NCBI RefSeq assembly: GCF_000023945.1
Contig: NC_013158.1
Location: forward strand, 2,418,001-2,482,000
DNA: 64,000 nucleotides
Source of the DNA: Halorhabdus utahensis DSM 12940
Lineage (GTDB): Archaea; Halobacteriota; Halobacteria; Halobacteriales; Haloarculaceae
Reading direction: 5' to 3'
Part shown: piece by piece, positions 52,962 to 62,341 of the stretch
Numbering within the stretch: the stretch's first letter is position 1
How the letters are laid out: every line of letters starts with the position of its first letter
The notes under the pieces: generated by a model
Told to the model about the DNA's origin: nothing
The model's input: the letters and a program-made list of their open reading frames with translations, nothing else
The model's database searches: none
Program-made: the position numbers and the translations under genes

Positions 52962-52983
52962 AAACGCCCGTTAGAGGGCGTTT
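52962..52983 (-). terminator. Hairpin at the end of cdrL
   Basis: AAACGCCC (52962-52969) and GGGCGTTT (52976-52983) form an 8-bp perfect stem with a 6-base loop; on the minus strand it is followed by a T-run (GGGCGTTTTCG). The wider repeat GCGTAAACGC (52948-52957) and GCGTTTACGC (52978-52987) could form a competing stem. It begins ~10 bp past the cdrL stop, suiting a terminator that insulates the cdrS promoter. Confidence 0.55.
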
Positions 52984-52992
52984 ACGCTACGA

Positions 52993-53529
52993 TCACTGAT
53001 CGAGCACGTCAGCCGCTGCCGTCCGTCTCCCACAGCTCGGACAGAACGACCAGTCCGAGCGGAGTTCGTCGCCACACTCACAGAAGACGCGCCGGGCGGC
53101 CTTCTCGCCGCAGTTCGGGCAGTAGACGTGATCGTCGGACACCGATTCACCGCATTGAGAGCACGTCCGCTCGGTGTTTCGGTCGGTGACGGCGTCCGTC
53201 GTTTCTTCGGCGTCCGGTGGTGCCGTGGTTGCCGACGTGGACGGAGCGGCGTCTTCCAGTGAGATATTCACGTTGACGTCCTGTGGCTGGGGCTGTCGCC
53301 GCTCGCCCAGTCGTTCGGCGAGTACCGCGTCGACACGTTCGACGATGAGATCGTCGAGGCTCTCCTCGGCACTCGTCGGTTCCGGACTCGACTCGGCCTC
53401 GGACGACTCGTGATCGGAACCTTCCAGGTACGTCCGGAGCGCCTCGCGCATGACCTCGCTTTTGGAGGCGTCGAACCCCTCCAGTTGCGTTACGAGGTCG
53501 TCGTCAGCGCGGAACGTGATCTTGCTCAT
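52993..53529 (-). CDS. cdrL: RHH/zinc-ribbon regulator CdrL
   Basis: A 178-residue protein with an N-terminal ribbon-helix-helix ([20 protein letters not shown], then [16 protein letters not shown]) and a long acidic Ser/Glu/Pro linker. A C-terminal double zinc ribbon follows ([19 protein letters not shown] and [18 protein letters not shown]). This is the architecture of CdrL, the partner encoded next to cdrS in haloarchaea. ATG 53527-53529 is chosen; ATG 53541 would add four residues. It is transcribed towards the cdrS promoter, with a hairpin between them. Confidence 0.88.
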   Translation of the reverse strand: MSKITFRADDDLVTQLEGFDASKSEVMREALRTYLEGSDHESSEAESSPEPTSAEESLDDLIVERVDAVLAERLGERRQPQPQDVNVNISLEDAAPSTSATTAPPDAEETTDAVTDRNTERTCSQCGESVSDDHVYCPNCGEKAARRVFCECGDELRSDWSFCPSCGRRTAAADVLDQ

Positions 53530-53680
53530 ACGACCTGTCATACCCGTTATCTGCCGGCCTACTTCAATCTTCGTGAATGTCTGACGTGCGTCAGCCCTCC
53601 CCGGACCGCGCTGTCGGGTCCGGGTTTCGCTCCGAATGGCAACCGTTAAGTCCGACACCCGACCAATGTTCTGATACGCC

Positions 53681-53754
53681 CGCCCTTAGCTCAGACTGGT
53701 AGAGCAGTCGACTGTAGATCGACTTGCCCCCCGTTCAAATCGGGGAGGGCGGAC
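53681..53754 (+). tRNA. tRNA-Tyr (GTA)
   Basis: A 74-nt cloverleaf. The acceptor stem CCGCCCT pairs with AGGGCGG, with discriminator A. The D arm is GCTC-AGACTGGTA-GAGC, the anticodon arm GTCGA-CTGTAGA-TCGAC with anticodon GTA, and the T arm CCCCG-TTCAAAT-CGGGG. The C1-G72 pair is the archaeal/eukaryotic tyrosine identity element. No intron and no encoded CCA are present. A GTTAAG element ~35 bp upstream (about 53645) is the likely promoter. Confidence 0.97.
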
Positions 53755-53843
53755 TTGGTTTCCTGTCGAACCGTGATCGACCGTCGATAGACGGATCTCC
53801 AGTGTCTGTGTGCGCCGTGACGTGGTCCAGAGCGCCTGTGCAG

Positions 53844-56123
53844 TCAGGATGATTCGACGTTCGTGATTTCGAAGCGCGCGCCCCCGTCAGCGCTTTCGGT
53901 CGCTTCGACAGTCCATCCGTGTGCGTCGGCGATGGCCTGGACGATGGTGAGCCCGAGTCCGGTACTATTCTCGGCCGTCGAGTACGATGGATCGAAGACG
54001 CGTTCGTGGCCGTCCTCCGGGATACCGGGACCGTCGTCCGCGATGAAGAATCCGTCCTCGAGGTCCCCGGCGGTCACGGTCACCGATTCGCCGCCGTGTT
54101 CGATACTGTTCTCGAACAGCGCTTCGAGGAGTCGTCGTAGTCGGTCCGGATCAGCCTCGAGGGTGCCGGTCGCCGTTACGGTAATCGTCGCCGTCGGTGT
54201 CTCCACGTGGTCCCAGCTCTCCCGGATGATCGGTTCGAGTCCGACGTGCTCGGTATCTTCTACTCGTTTGCCCCTGCGTGCGAGCGCCAGCAGATCCGCC
54301 AGGAGCGATTCCATTCGGTCGTGTGCACGTCGGATCGGGTCCGCGTGTTCATCGTCGATAGCCGCAAGTTCGAGGCGGCTTCGAGCGACCGACAGTTGGT
54401 TCCGGAGATCGTGGCTCGCGATGTTGGCGACCGATTCGAGCCGGTCGTTTTGCCGGGCCAGTTCGCGCTCGCGATCACGGCGTTCGGTCACTTCTCGGGT
54501 CACGCCAACCACGCCGTCGATCTCGCCGTCCACGACGAGCGGCGTGAGCCGGTAGTCGAGGACTTCCCGGCCCTGACCGGGAAACTCACCCTCAAGTTCC
54601 CCCCGGACTTCCTCGCGAGTCCCGTCGATGAGATCCTGAAACGGCGTGCCACCCAGTTGGTCCCTGATCTGTGGGATGAGCGTACTCGGGCTTCCTTCAA
54701 GATCCTCGCGCGTCGTTCCGTAGAACTCCGCGAGGTACTCGTTGACGACCTCGAACCTGGCGTCCTCGTCGTAGATACAGGCCGACTCTTGCATCGCGTT
54801 CACCATTTGCTTGTATCGTCGAAGTGTCCGTTCCCGTTCCTGGCGGTCGGTGACGTCACGTCCAATGCCGACGATGCCGGGATCGCCCTCGAGTGCATCC
54901 CCGAGTTTCACCGCGACGAATTCGTACGGGATCCGCGTGCCTTCAGCCGTAAGTAGGTCCGCCTCCGTCATCTGGCGGCCCTGGCTGAGTGTGCATTCGA
55001 TCGCACCGTCGACTTTGTGGCGTTCGTCTTCGGGGAAAAACTCGACAGCGGACATCCCGGCGATCTCCTCGTCCGAGTAGCCGGTGACCTCGCGGAACTG
55101 CTGGTTCCATCGGCGAAGCGTCCCGTCCGGTCCGATGACGTAAAAGATGTCTTCGATGGCGTCCAGAGCCTGGTCGATGAATTTCCGCTCGCGCTCCAGT
55201 TCGTGTCTGACGTCGATCGCGTGCATCGCGTGGGCGATGTCGTCGCCGAGTTCGGCGAGAAACGACTGTTCGGTTTCGTCAAACGCCTGGGGTCGCGTCC
55301 CGAAGACGACGAGCAGCCCGTACAGTTCCGGCTCGAACACCAGGGGGACGACGGCGATCGATCGAATGTCGTCTGCGTTCCCGTGGAAGCTTCCATCCGA
55401 TTCAGTCCCGACATCCTGGACCACGGCGACGTCACGCTCGTGGATCGCCTGCTCGATGGCGGGTGGATGGCCAGACTGCATCCCGTCGCTGGCCGCCAGC
55501 CACTCCCGGATCGGTTGCTCGTCGATCCCCGCCCAGGATTGTGGTGAAACCGTGTTCGACGCCGCGTCGACACGGACGACTAATCCGGCCTGGTATCCGT
55601 CCGCAGCGGCCAGTATTTCACAGACCTGGGTTTCGATCCAGTCACGCGTTGAGGCCCGTACCAGCGCCTGGTTCACCTGATTGACGATCGTGCGGATCCC
55701 TTCGAGGCGCTCTCGGCGTTGTTTCTCCCGGTATTGCTCGACGGCGTTCGCGACGCGATTTGCGAGCAGGTCGTACTGTTCGACGCCGCCGGTTTTCTGG
55801 AGGTAGTCGGTGGCCCCGGCGGCGATCGCGTCGCTGGCCACCGACTCACTACCCTTGCCAGTAAACAGGATAAACGGGAGATCCGGGTGGCTCTCGCGGA
55901 CGGTTTTGAGAAATTCGATCCCGTCTACTCCCGGCATTTCGTAGTCGGAAACAACGAAATCGAACGTCTCAGATGAGACGCGGTCGATCCCCTCCCGCCC
56001 GCTGGTCGCCGTTTCGACCTGAAACTGCTCGTAGCTCTCTTCGAGCATCGTCGCCGTTAAATCTGTAAACTCCGGATCGTCGTCCACGTGGAGTCCACGG
56101 ATCGTCTCTTGGTGGTCAGTCAT
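53844..56123 (-). CDS. Hybrid sensor histidine kinase, REC-GAF-PAS-PAS-HisKA-HATPase
   Basis: A 759-residue soluble signalling protein. It starts with a receiver domain (~1-125; acidic DDD at 14-16, phospho-acceptor Asp60 in VVSDYEMPG), then a GAF domain (~140-310) and two PAS domains (~325-440 and ~450-560). The kinase core has the H-box His571 in ASHDLRNQLSV, an N-box region LLEALFENSIEHGG, and G-boxes DDGPGIPE and TGLGLTIVQ. No transmembrane segment is present, so it senses a cytoplasmic signal. No cognate regulator is adjacent. The start is ATG 56121-56123. Confidence 0.92.
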   Translation of the reverse strand: MTDHQETIRGLHVDDDPEFTDLTATMLEESYEQFQVETATSGREGIDRVSSETFDFVVSDYEMPGVDGIEFLKTVRESHPDLPFILFTGKGSESVASDAIAAGATDYLQKTGGVEQYDLLANRVANAVEQYREKQRRERLEGIRTIVNQVNQALVRASTRDWIETQVCEILAAADGYQAGLVVRVDAASNTVSPQSWAGIDEQPIREWLAASDGMQSGHPPAIEQAIHERDVAVVQDVGTESDGSFHGNADDIRSIAVVPLVFEPELYGLLVVFGTRPQAFDETEQSFLAELGDDIAHAMHAIDVRHELERERKFIDQALDAIEDIFYVIGPDGTLRRWNQQFREVTGYSDEEIAGMSAVEFFPEDERHKVDGAIECTLSQGRQMTEADLLTAEGTRIPYEFVAVKLGDALEGDPGIVGIGRDVTDRQERERTLRRYKQMVNAMQESACIYDEDARFEVVNEYLAEFYGTTREDLEGSPSTLIPQIRDQLGGTPFQDLIDGTREEVRGELEGEFPGQGREVLDYRLTPLVVDGEIDGVVGVTREVTERRDRERELARQNDRLESVANIASHDLRNQLSVARSRLELAAIDDEHADPIRRAHDRMESLLADLLALARRGKRVEDTEHVGLEPIIRESWDHVETPTATITVTATGTLEADPDRLRRLLEALFENSIEHGGESVTVTAGDLEDGFFIADDGPGIPEDGHERVFDPSYSTAENSTGLGLTIVQAIADAHGWTVEATESADGGARFEITNVESS

Positions 56124-56340
56124 ACCCCGGCTCCTGTAACTAGGTGGTATATATTCACATGGTCAGGATATAAACCCGGCGGAGAATAAACAGTATATTG
56201 ATAATTAACGTGTTATCTATTGGGCGGTATCTGGGAAGGCACTCGTCACCGACGAACCGAGGGACCGAGCGGTGATCGCTGGAGATGAACGATCGCATCG
56301 TTTTTTGGTGGCCGGTCACGCTAGTTTGATCGTGGTCCCA

Positions 56341-56490
56341 ATGGGTGTCTTCAGCAGGGACAGCTCGGAGGCGGGAGATGCGGATCCATACATCTGTCTG
56401 TCCTGTGAGACGCGGTACGCAGTGCAGTACCACACGTGCCCGGAATGTGGTTGCTACGACGTTCGTCATGTGAAGTGGGTCGAGGCCTGA
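56341..56490 (+). CDS. Zinc-ribbon miniprotein
   Basis: A 49-residue protein with two CxxC knuckles (CLSCETRYAVQYHTCPECG) forming a rubredoxin-like zinc ribbon. Small one-knuckle-pair proteins starting MG(L/V)F are common in haloarchaea. The in-frame ATG at 56272 would add 23 residues of low quality, so 56341 is preferred. Function unknown; nucleic-acid or protein binding is the general expectation for the fold. The AT-rich segment 56150-56230 upstream is the promoter region between it and the kinase gene. Confidence 0.7.
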   Translation: MGVFSRDSSEAGDADPYICLSCETRYAVQYHTCPECGCYDVRHVKWVEA

Positions 56491-56607
56491 GGAAGTGGGT
56501 CTCGACAGTTTCCGGCCGAGTGTGTGGTTTCTAGCGGTTGAACTGGCCACGCAGGCGACGCCGTGCGGTCGGTACAAGTGGATTGGGTCCGAACAACGTG
56601 TTGCACT

Positions 56608-57603
56608 ATGCAGACGAGCGCACTCGGTCAGACCGGATACGAGGTCACGGAAGTCGGCCTCGGCACCTGGAACATCGGTGGTGGGGCCTGGGGTGATGTC
56701 GCGGACGAGGCGGGTCGCGAAGTCGTCCGGACGGCACTGGATGCGGGCGTCACCTTTCTCGATACGGCCGACGTCTATGGCGACGGGACGAGCGAACAAC
56801 ACATCGGCACCGTCCTGGACGAACCCGAGTACGACCGCGAGGACGTGGTCGTCGCCACGAAGGCCGGGCGACGTCTCGACCCACACACTGCCGAGGGCTA
56901 CACTGCCGAGAACCTCGAACGGTTCGTCGATCGGAGCCGCGAGAACCTCGGGACTGAGACCCTGGACCTCCTCCAGCTACACTGTCCGCCCAACGAGGTC
57001 TACTACCAGCCCGCGGTCTTTGAGGCGCTCGCGGATCTCAAAGCGCGGGGAAAGATCGCTCAGTACGGTGTCAGCGTCGAAAAGGTCGAACAGGCGCTGA
57101 AGGCCATCGAGTATCCCGGCGTCGAGACGGTCCAGATCATCTGCAACATGTTCCGTCAACGACCCGCCGAACTGTTCTTCGAGGAAGCGAACCGCCGGGA
57201 CGTCGGCGTCATCGTCCGCGTCCCGCTGGCTTCGGGGCTGTTAACGGGCGCGATCGATCGGGAAACGGTGTTCCCGGCGAACGACCATCGCAACTTCAAC
57301 CGCGAGGGCGACGCATTCGACCGCGGCGAGACCTTCGCCGGCTTGCCCTTCGAGGCGGGCCTCGATGCTGTCGAGGCGCTGGAACCGTACGTCCCCGAGC
57401 ACATGACGATGGCCCAGATGGCATTGCGGTGGATCCTCGATCACGACGCTGTCTCGACCGTGATCCCCGGTTCGACGTCGCCCGATCACATCCGAGACAA
57501 CGTCGATGCCGCCGAGATGGACCCGCTGAGCCACGAGACCCACGGCGCGGTTCGAGACGTCTACGAGGCGTTCGTCGCCGACGACGTCCACCATCGCTGG
57601 TGA
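56608..57603 (+). CDS. Aldo/keto reductase
   Basis: A 331-residue NAD(P)H-dependent oxidoreductase with an (alpha/beta)8 barrel. The catalytic Asp and Tyr lie in FLDTADVYGDGTSE, the Lys in VVVATKAGRR, and the His in LLQLHCPPNE. The C-terminal cofactor region reads VIPGSTSPDHIRDN. The family reduces aldehydes or ketones; the substrate is not evident. ATG 56608 follows the zinc-ribbon gene by 117 bp, and the N-terminal MQTSALGQTGYEVTEVGLGT aligns well with the family start. Confidence 0.9.
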   Translation: MQTSALGQTGYEVTEVGLGTWNIGGGAWGDVADEAGREVVRTALDAGVTFLDTADVYGDGTSEQHIGTVLDEPEYDREDVVVATKAGRRLDPHTAEGYTAENLERFVDRSRENLGTETLDLLQLHCPPNEVYYQPAVFEALADLKARGKIAQYGVSVEKVEQALKAIEYPGVETVQIICNMFRQRPAELFFEEANRRDVGVIVRVPLASGLLTGAIDRETVFPANDHRNFNREGDAFDRGETFAGLPFEAGLDAVEALEPYVPEHMTMAQMALRWILDHDAVSTVIPGSTSPDHIRDNVDAAEMDPLSHETHGAVRDVYEAFVADDVHHRW

Positions 57604-57656
57604 CTCCGCGCTCGGATTGTCGTCGCTCCCGGCGGCCGCGAAGATGTATTATAACG

Positions 57657-57750
57657 TGTGTATAAATCGCATACTGCGATACAGAACAGTGTGCTGAAGA
57701 GTCTCACGAGAGGTGTGCACACGGCGGTAGCGGGCGATTGTTTATATCGG
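57657..57750 (+). promoter_or_regulatory. thiR upstream region: two TATA boxes and two inverted repeats
   Basis: Proximal TATA TTTATATCGG (57741-57750) lies ~20-30 bp before the ATG, predicting a leaderless transcript. A distal TATAAAT lies at 57661-57667. Two inverted repeats sit between them: ATCGCA-TAC-TGCGAT (57666-57680) and the 10-bp palindrome GTGTGCACAC (57713-57722). Either could be an autoregulatory site. The region carries no ORF of its own. Confidence 0.45.
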
Positions 57751-57770
57751 GAGACATCGAAACCCCGGGC

Positions 57771-58694
57771 ATGCGATTTCCGAGCGAGATTGTCGTCGAT
57801 CGATTTCTTCCGACGGCACGGGCGATGCTCGCCAGAGAGCTTTCCGATCGCGGTCTCACCCAGCAGGAGATTGCCGATCACCTCGGCGTCACCCAGGCCG
57901 CGGTCAGCAAGTACGTCGGCGGCGACGTCACTCTCGAGACGCGCTTCAGCGAGGAGCCGCGGCTGCGGTCGGCCGTCGAGCGCATCGCGACTGGATTCGC
58001 CGAGGGGTCGATGGACGCTTACGAGGCCCTCGGGGAATTACTCGGCGTGATCCGGGCGTTCGAAGACCGGGGACCGATCTGTGAGATTCACGAGGAACAG
58101 GTTCCCGCGCTGGCGGGACTCGGGTGTGATCTCTGCGTGCGCGGCTACGACGAATCGGTCGCCGACGAGCGGGCCGTCCTCTCGGCCGTCCGGAAGGCGA
58201 CGCGACTGCTGGCCGACGAGAGTGCGATGGCCGAGTACGTCCCCAACGTCGGGACGAACGTCGGGATGGCGCTTCCCCACCCCGGGGATGAACTCGACGT
58301 AGCGGCCGTCCCGGGCCGGGTTCATGCCATGCGCGGCCGGATCGACGTGCCCGCAAACCCGGAGTTCGGTGGCTCACAGCACGTCGCCCGGACGATCCTG
58401 GCCGCCAACAGCGTCGATTCCTCGGTCCGGGCCGGGCTGAATCTCACGACCGACGACGGGCTTCTCGCGGCCGCGCGCGATCGCGGGATCGACCCGCTCG
58501 CGTTCGACGCCGGCTACGACGACCGCCGGGAGCGCCTCGAAAGCGCGTTCCGCGAACGAGGGGCGGTTCCACCCGTCATCTACCACGAAGGCGCGTTCGG
58601 GATCGAACCGATCACCTACGTCTTCGGCACTGACGCCGTCGAAGCGACCCGGTTTGCGATCGAGCTGGCGAGTGACGCCGGGGACGGCTCGTGA
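57771..58694 (+). CDS. thiR: Thiamine regulator ThiR (HTH-ThiN)
   Basis: A 307-residue transcription factor. The N-terminal helix-turn-helix reads LTQQEIADHLGVTQAAVSKYVGG (shown here split after 20: LTQQEIADHLGVTQAAVSKY). The C-terminal ThiN-like domain (~130-307; GLNLTTDDGLLAAARDRG, PPVIYHEGAFGIEP) binds thiamine phosphate in the family. In archaea such HTH-ThiN proteins repress thiamine synthesis and uptake genes when the ligand is present. No thi genes are adjacent in the window, so it acts in trans. ATG 57771 matches a leaderless promoter; the upstream ATG 57738 is inside the TATA region. Confidence 0.85.
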   Translation: MRFPSEIVVDRFLPTARAMLARELSDRGLTQQEIADHLGVTQAAVSKYVGGDVTLETRFSEEPRLRSAVERIATGFAEGSMDAYEALGELLGVIRAFEDRGPICEIHEEQVPALAGLGCDLCVRGYDESVADERAVLSAVRKATRLLADESAMAEYVPNVGTNVGMALPHPGDELDVAAVPGRVHAMRGRIDVPANPEFGGSQHVARTILAANSVDSSVRAGLNLTTDDGLLAAARDRGIDPLAFDAGYDDRRERLESAFRERGAVPPVIYHEGAFGIEPITYVFGTDAVEATRFAIELASDAGDGS

Positions 58695-58731
58695 CCAAGC
58701 GTTTAACCCGCCGGTGCCCACATCCGAGGCC

Positions 58732-60720
58732 ATGAGCGCGGGCGAGCGGACCTGGCTGGGTGTTGACGTCGGCGGGACGTTCACTGACGTGGTGCTGGTC
58801 GCGGACGGGGAACTCACGACGGCGAAGGTCCCGACGACGACCGAGCAAAGCGAGGGCGTCCTCACGGGGATCGAGACGGCCTGTGACTCGGCAGGACTCG
58901 ATTTCGCGGCCGTCGATCGGTTCCGGCACGCGACGACGGCGGCTGTCAATGCGACGCTCGAAAGTGAGGGGGCGAAGACGGCCCTGATCACGACCGCAGG
59001 GTTCGGGGACGTGCTCGAAATCGGCCGCCAGGATCGGCCGTCGCTGTATGACCTCGACGCACGGAACCCCGAGCCGCTGGTCCCGGCCGAGTTACGCTTC
59101 GAGATCGACGAGCGTGTCACGCCCGAGGGCGTCGAACGCGCCGTCGATCCCGACGCCGTACGGACACTCGCCGCTTCGATCCCGGAGGACGTCGAGAGCG
59201 TCGCCGTCTGTCTGTTACACGCCTACGCCCATCCCGACAACGAGCGGACGGTCGCCAGCGTGCTTCAGGAGGCCGGCGACTGGTCGGTCTCGACGAGCCA
59301 CGAGGTGCTGGGAACCTTCCGGGAGTACGAGCGAACCGCTACCACCGTCGCGGATGCCTACGTGACGCCGGTCATCGACGCGTACCTGGGTCGGCTGACC
59401 GAGCGGGCACACGAGCAGGGACTGCCTGCCCCGCGAGTCATGCAATCCAACGGCGGGATCGCCGATGCGGCGACCGTCCGCGAGCACGCGGTGACGACGC
59501 TGCTCTCGGGGCCGGCGGCGGGCGTTGTCGGTGCGGCGAGCGTGGCGGGCGAGGACCAACTGGTCACCTTCGACATGGGCGGCACCTCCGCGGACGTGGG
59601 ACTGGTCACCGACGGCACGGCGGCGCGAACCACCGACGCGACGATCGCCGAGCGCCCGGTGGGCGTGCCGATGGTCGACGTCGAGACGGTCGGTGCAGGC
59701 GGGGGCTCCGTCGGCTGGGTCGACGAGGGTGGTGCGTTGCGCGTCGGTCCGAAATCAGCGGGGGCTGACCCCGGTCCGGCCTGCTACGGACGCGGCGGGA
59801 CCGAGCCGACGGTCACCGATGCCGCACTCCAGTTGGGGTATCTCGGTGGCGAATCGTTCGGGGAGTTCGATCTCGATGCTGACGCCGCCGAAGCGGCGTT
59901 GACTGAACTCGCGGCCGCGGCCGACCTGGACGGCCCGGTGGCGGCAGCCAGGGGGATCTATCGCGTGGCCAACGCGACCATGACGCGGACGATCCGGTCG
60001 GCGACGGTCGAGCGTGGGCACGATCCCCGGGAATTCGCGCTCGTTGCCTTCGGCGGTGCGGGGCCGATGCACGCTGCCGCCCTGGCCGACCGACTCGGGA
60101 TCGAGCGCGTTCTCGTCCCCGCGGCCAGCGGCGTGCTCTCGGCATACGGCCTGCTCGCCGCCGACGAGACGCACGACGCTGCTCGCACGCACCGGACGCA
60201 ACTCGGATCGGCCGGCGTGGCGACGATCGAATCGAAATACGATGACCTGGACGCGAGCGTTCGGTCAGCTGCGAGCGACGCCGATCTCGCCACGATCGAA
60301 CGCGAGGCCGACCTCCGGTACGCCGGCCAGCGCTACGAGGTGACCGTTCCGGCGACCGCTCCGTTCGACCCGGCGGCGATGCGCGACCGCTTCGGGGCCG
60401 CCCACGAGCGGGTCCGGGGCTACCGGCTGGACGACGAGCCGGTCGAACTCGTCACGCTCCGAACGAGCGCAACCATTCCGGGCGAGAATCCACCGCTTCC
60501 TGGCGTCGAGACGGCCGACAGCCGCCCGGGCGTCCGAAGCGTTTCCTTCGAGGGTATGTTTCGAGAGACGCCGGTGTACGATCGGGCTGGGCTCGCTGCC
60601 GGGACGTCCCTGGATGGGCCGGCCATCGTCGCCGGGGCCGAGAGTACGGTTGTCGTGCCGCCGGGCTGGCGGAGTACTACCGATCAGGGGACGCTCGTCC
60701 TGGAGGGGGGTGTGGCCTGA
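58732..60720 (+). CDS. hyuA: Hydantoinase/oxoprolinase subunit A
   Basis: A 662-residue ATP-dependent hydantoinase A (N-methylhydantoinase / 5-oxoprolinase A) subunit with an actin-like ATPase fold. Motifs are LGVDVGGTFTDVVLVADG at the N-terminus, TTLLSGPAAGVVGA, and the phosphate-binding FDMGGTSADVGLV, then GGGSVGWVD. It would activate a cyclic amide for ring opening by HyuB. ATG 58732 is chosen; a TTTAACC element ~30 bp upstream could be a leaderless promoter. The stop overlaps the hyuB start by one base (TGATG). Confidence 0.9.
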   Translation: MSAGERTWLGVDVGGTFTDVVLVADGELTTAKVPTTTEQSEGVLTGIETACDSAGLDFAAVDRFRHATTAAVNATLESEGAKTALITTAGFGDVLEIGRQDRPSLYDLDARNPEPLVPAELRFEIDERVTPEGVERAVDPDAVRTLAASIPEDVESVAVCLLHAYAHPDNERTVASVLQEAGDWSVSTSHEVLGTFREYERTATTVADAYVTPVIDAYLGRLTERAHEQGLPAPRVMQSNGGIADAATVREHAVTTLLSGPAAGVVGAASVAGEDQLVTFDMGGTSADVGLVTDGTAARTTDATIAERPVGVPMVDVETVGAGGGSVGWVDEGGALRVGPKSAGADPGPACYGRGGTEPTVTDAALQLGYLGGESFGEFDLDADAAEAALTELAAAADLDGPVAAARGIYRVANATMTRTIRSATVERGHDPREFALVAFGGAGPMHAAALADRLGIERVLVPAASGVLSAYGLLAADETHDAARTHRTQLGSAGVATIESKYDDLDASVRSAASDADLATIEREADLRYAGQRYEVTVPATAPFDPAAMRDRFGAAHERVRGYRLDDEPVELVTLRTSATIPGENPPLPGVETADSRPGVRSVSFEGMFRETPVYDRAGLAAGTSLDGPAIVAGAESTVVVPPGWRSTTDQGTLVLEGGVA

Positions 60721-62309
60721 TGAGCGACGGTCTCGATGCGATCGAGCTCGAAATCGTGCGCACCCAGCTAGCGGGGGTCGCCGAGGAGATGGGCGACGTG
60801 TTGATCCGCGGGGCGTACTCGCCGAACATCGCCGAGCGCCGGGACTGCTCGACGGCCATCTTCGCCGCCGACGGCCGACTGCTCGCCCAGGCCGAGCATA
60901 TCCCGGTTCACCTCGGGGCGATGCCCGATGCCGTCGATGCGGTCCGCAAGCGTGATCCCGAACCCGGTGACGTCTTCGTCCTGAACGACCCCTACACCGG
61001 CGGGACTCACCTCCCGGATCTGACGATGGTCTCGCCGGTGGTCCACGGTGAGCGGATCGTGGCCTACGCCGCGTCCCGGGCCCACCACGCTGACGTGGGC
61101 GGCATGGCCCCCGGGAGCATGCCGGCGGGCGCGCGGGACATCTTTCAGGAGGGGCTGCGGATCCCGCCGACGCGCCTCGTGGCGGGCGGTGAGGTGCGGC
61201 AGGATATCGAAGAGCTCGTACTGGCGAACGTCCGCAATCCGGCAGAGCGCCGGGCGGACCTGCGTGCCCAGCGGGCCGCCAACGACCGCGGCGGTGAACG
61301 GATCGCCGACCTGCTGGCCGAGCACGGCGAGCGCCTCCGTTCGGCCTTCGACGCTGTCATCGAGTACTCCCGCGAGCGCGTCGAGGGGGAGATCGCGGCG
61401 CTGCCCGACGGTCGCTACGAAGCGCGCGACGTCCTGGAGGGTGACGGGATCACCGACGCGGACGTCCCCATCGAAGTCACGGTGACGATTGACGGCGACG
61501 CCATGGACGTGGACTTCGCGGGCACGGCCGAGCAGGTCGCGGGCAACGTCAACGCGCCGCTGTCGGTCGCGAAAAGTGCGGTCTACTTCGTCGTCCGGTG
61601 CGTGACCGACCCGGACGTCCCGCCCAACCAGGGGTGTTACGACCCGGTCACGGTCAGTGCCCCCAAGGGATCGCTGGTGAACCCCGAGCCGCCGGCGGCC
61701 GTCGTGGGTGGCAACGTCGAGACGAGCCAGCGGATCGCGGACGTGGTCTTTGCGGCCCTCGGCGAGGCTGCCCCCGAGCGCGTCCCGGCGGCTGGTCAGG
61801 GGACGATGAACAACCTCGTGATCGGGTCGCCCGCCTTCACCTACTACGAGACGATCGGCGGTGGTGCCGGCGCGACGGCTACTGCCGACGGGAGCGACGG
61901 CATCCAGGTGGGCATGACCAACACGGAGAACACGCCGATTGAGGCCCTCGAAGCGGCCTTCCCGCTCCGGGTCGAGGCATACGCGATCCGACGGGGAAGC
62001 GGTGGAGAGGGCGAGCGCGACGGTGGTGCCGGGCTTCGGCGGTCGATCCGGCTGGAGGCCGAGGCGACGGTATCGTTGCTGACCGAACGCCGTCGGCATC
62101 CACCGGCCGGTCGGGCTGGCGGCGGTGACGGTGCGACGGGTCAGAACCGCATCGACGGCGAGCGCGTCCCGGCGAAAACGACGCGAGAGGTCGCGGCCGG
62201 GACCGTCGTGACGATCCTGACACCGGGTGGCGGTGGCCATGGGCCGCCGGACGGGGACGCGGCCGGGAACACCGACTCGGCAGCGTCGGACGACGTTGGG
62301 AATGGATAA
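60720..62309 (+). CDS. hyuB: Hydantoinase/oxoprolinase subunit B
   Basis: A 529-residue hydantoinase B subunit, the partner of HyuA in ATP-dependent opening of hydantoin- or 5-oxoproline-like rings. It starts MSDGLDAIELEIVRTQLAGV. Family motifs are NIAERRDCSTAIF, VFVLNDPYTGGTHLPDLTMV, SRAHHADVGGMAPGSMPAGA, and in the second half QGCYDPVTVSAPKGSLVNPE and ETIGGGAGATATADGSDG. Overlap with hyuA shows obligate co-expression. The C-terminal ~30 residues are low-complexity acidic, as in many haloarchaeal proteins. Confidence 0.92.
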   Translation: MSDGLDAIELEIVRTQLAGVAEEMGDVLIRGAYSPNIAERRDCSTAIFAADGRLLAQAEHIPVHLGAMPDAVDAVRKRDPEPGDVFVLNDPYTGGTHLPDLTMVSPVVHGERIVAYAASRAHHADVGGMAPGSMPAGARDIFQEGLRIPPTRLVAGGEVRQDIEELVLANVRNPAERRADLRAQRAANDRGGERIADLLAEHGERLRSAFDAVIEYSRERVEGEIAALPDGRYEARDVLEGDGITDADVPIEVTVTIDGDAMDVDFAGTAEQVAGNVNAPLSVAKSAVYFVVRCVTDPDVPPNQGCYDPVTVSAPKGSLVNPEPPAAVVGGNVETSQRIADVVFAALGEAAPERVPAAGQGTMNNLVIGSPAFTYYETIGGGAGATATADGSDGIQVGMTNTENTPIEALEAAFPLRVEAYAIRRGSGGEGERDGGAGLRRSIRLEAEATVSLLTERRRHPPAGRAGGGDGATGQNRIDGERVPAKTTREVAAGTVVTILTPGGGGHGPPDGDAAGNTDSAASDDVGNG

Positions 62310-62341
62310 CACTCTTGGGCGCCCCCGCAGAATCTCCGACA

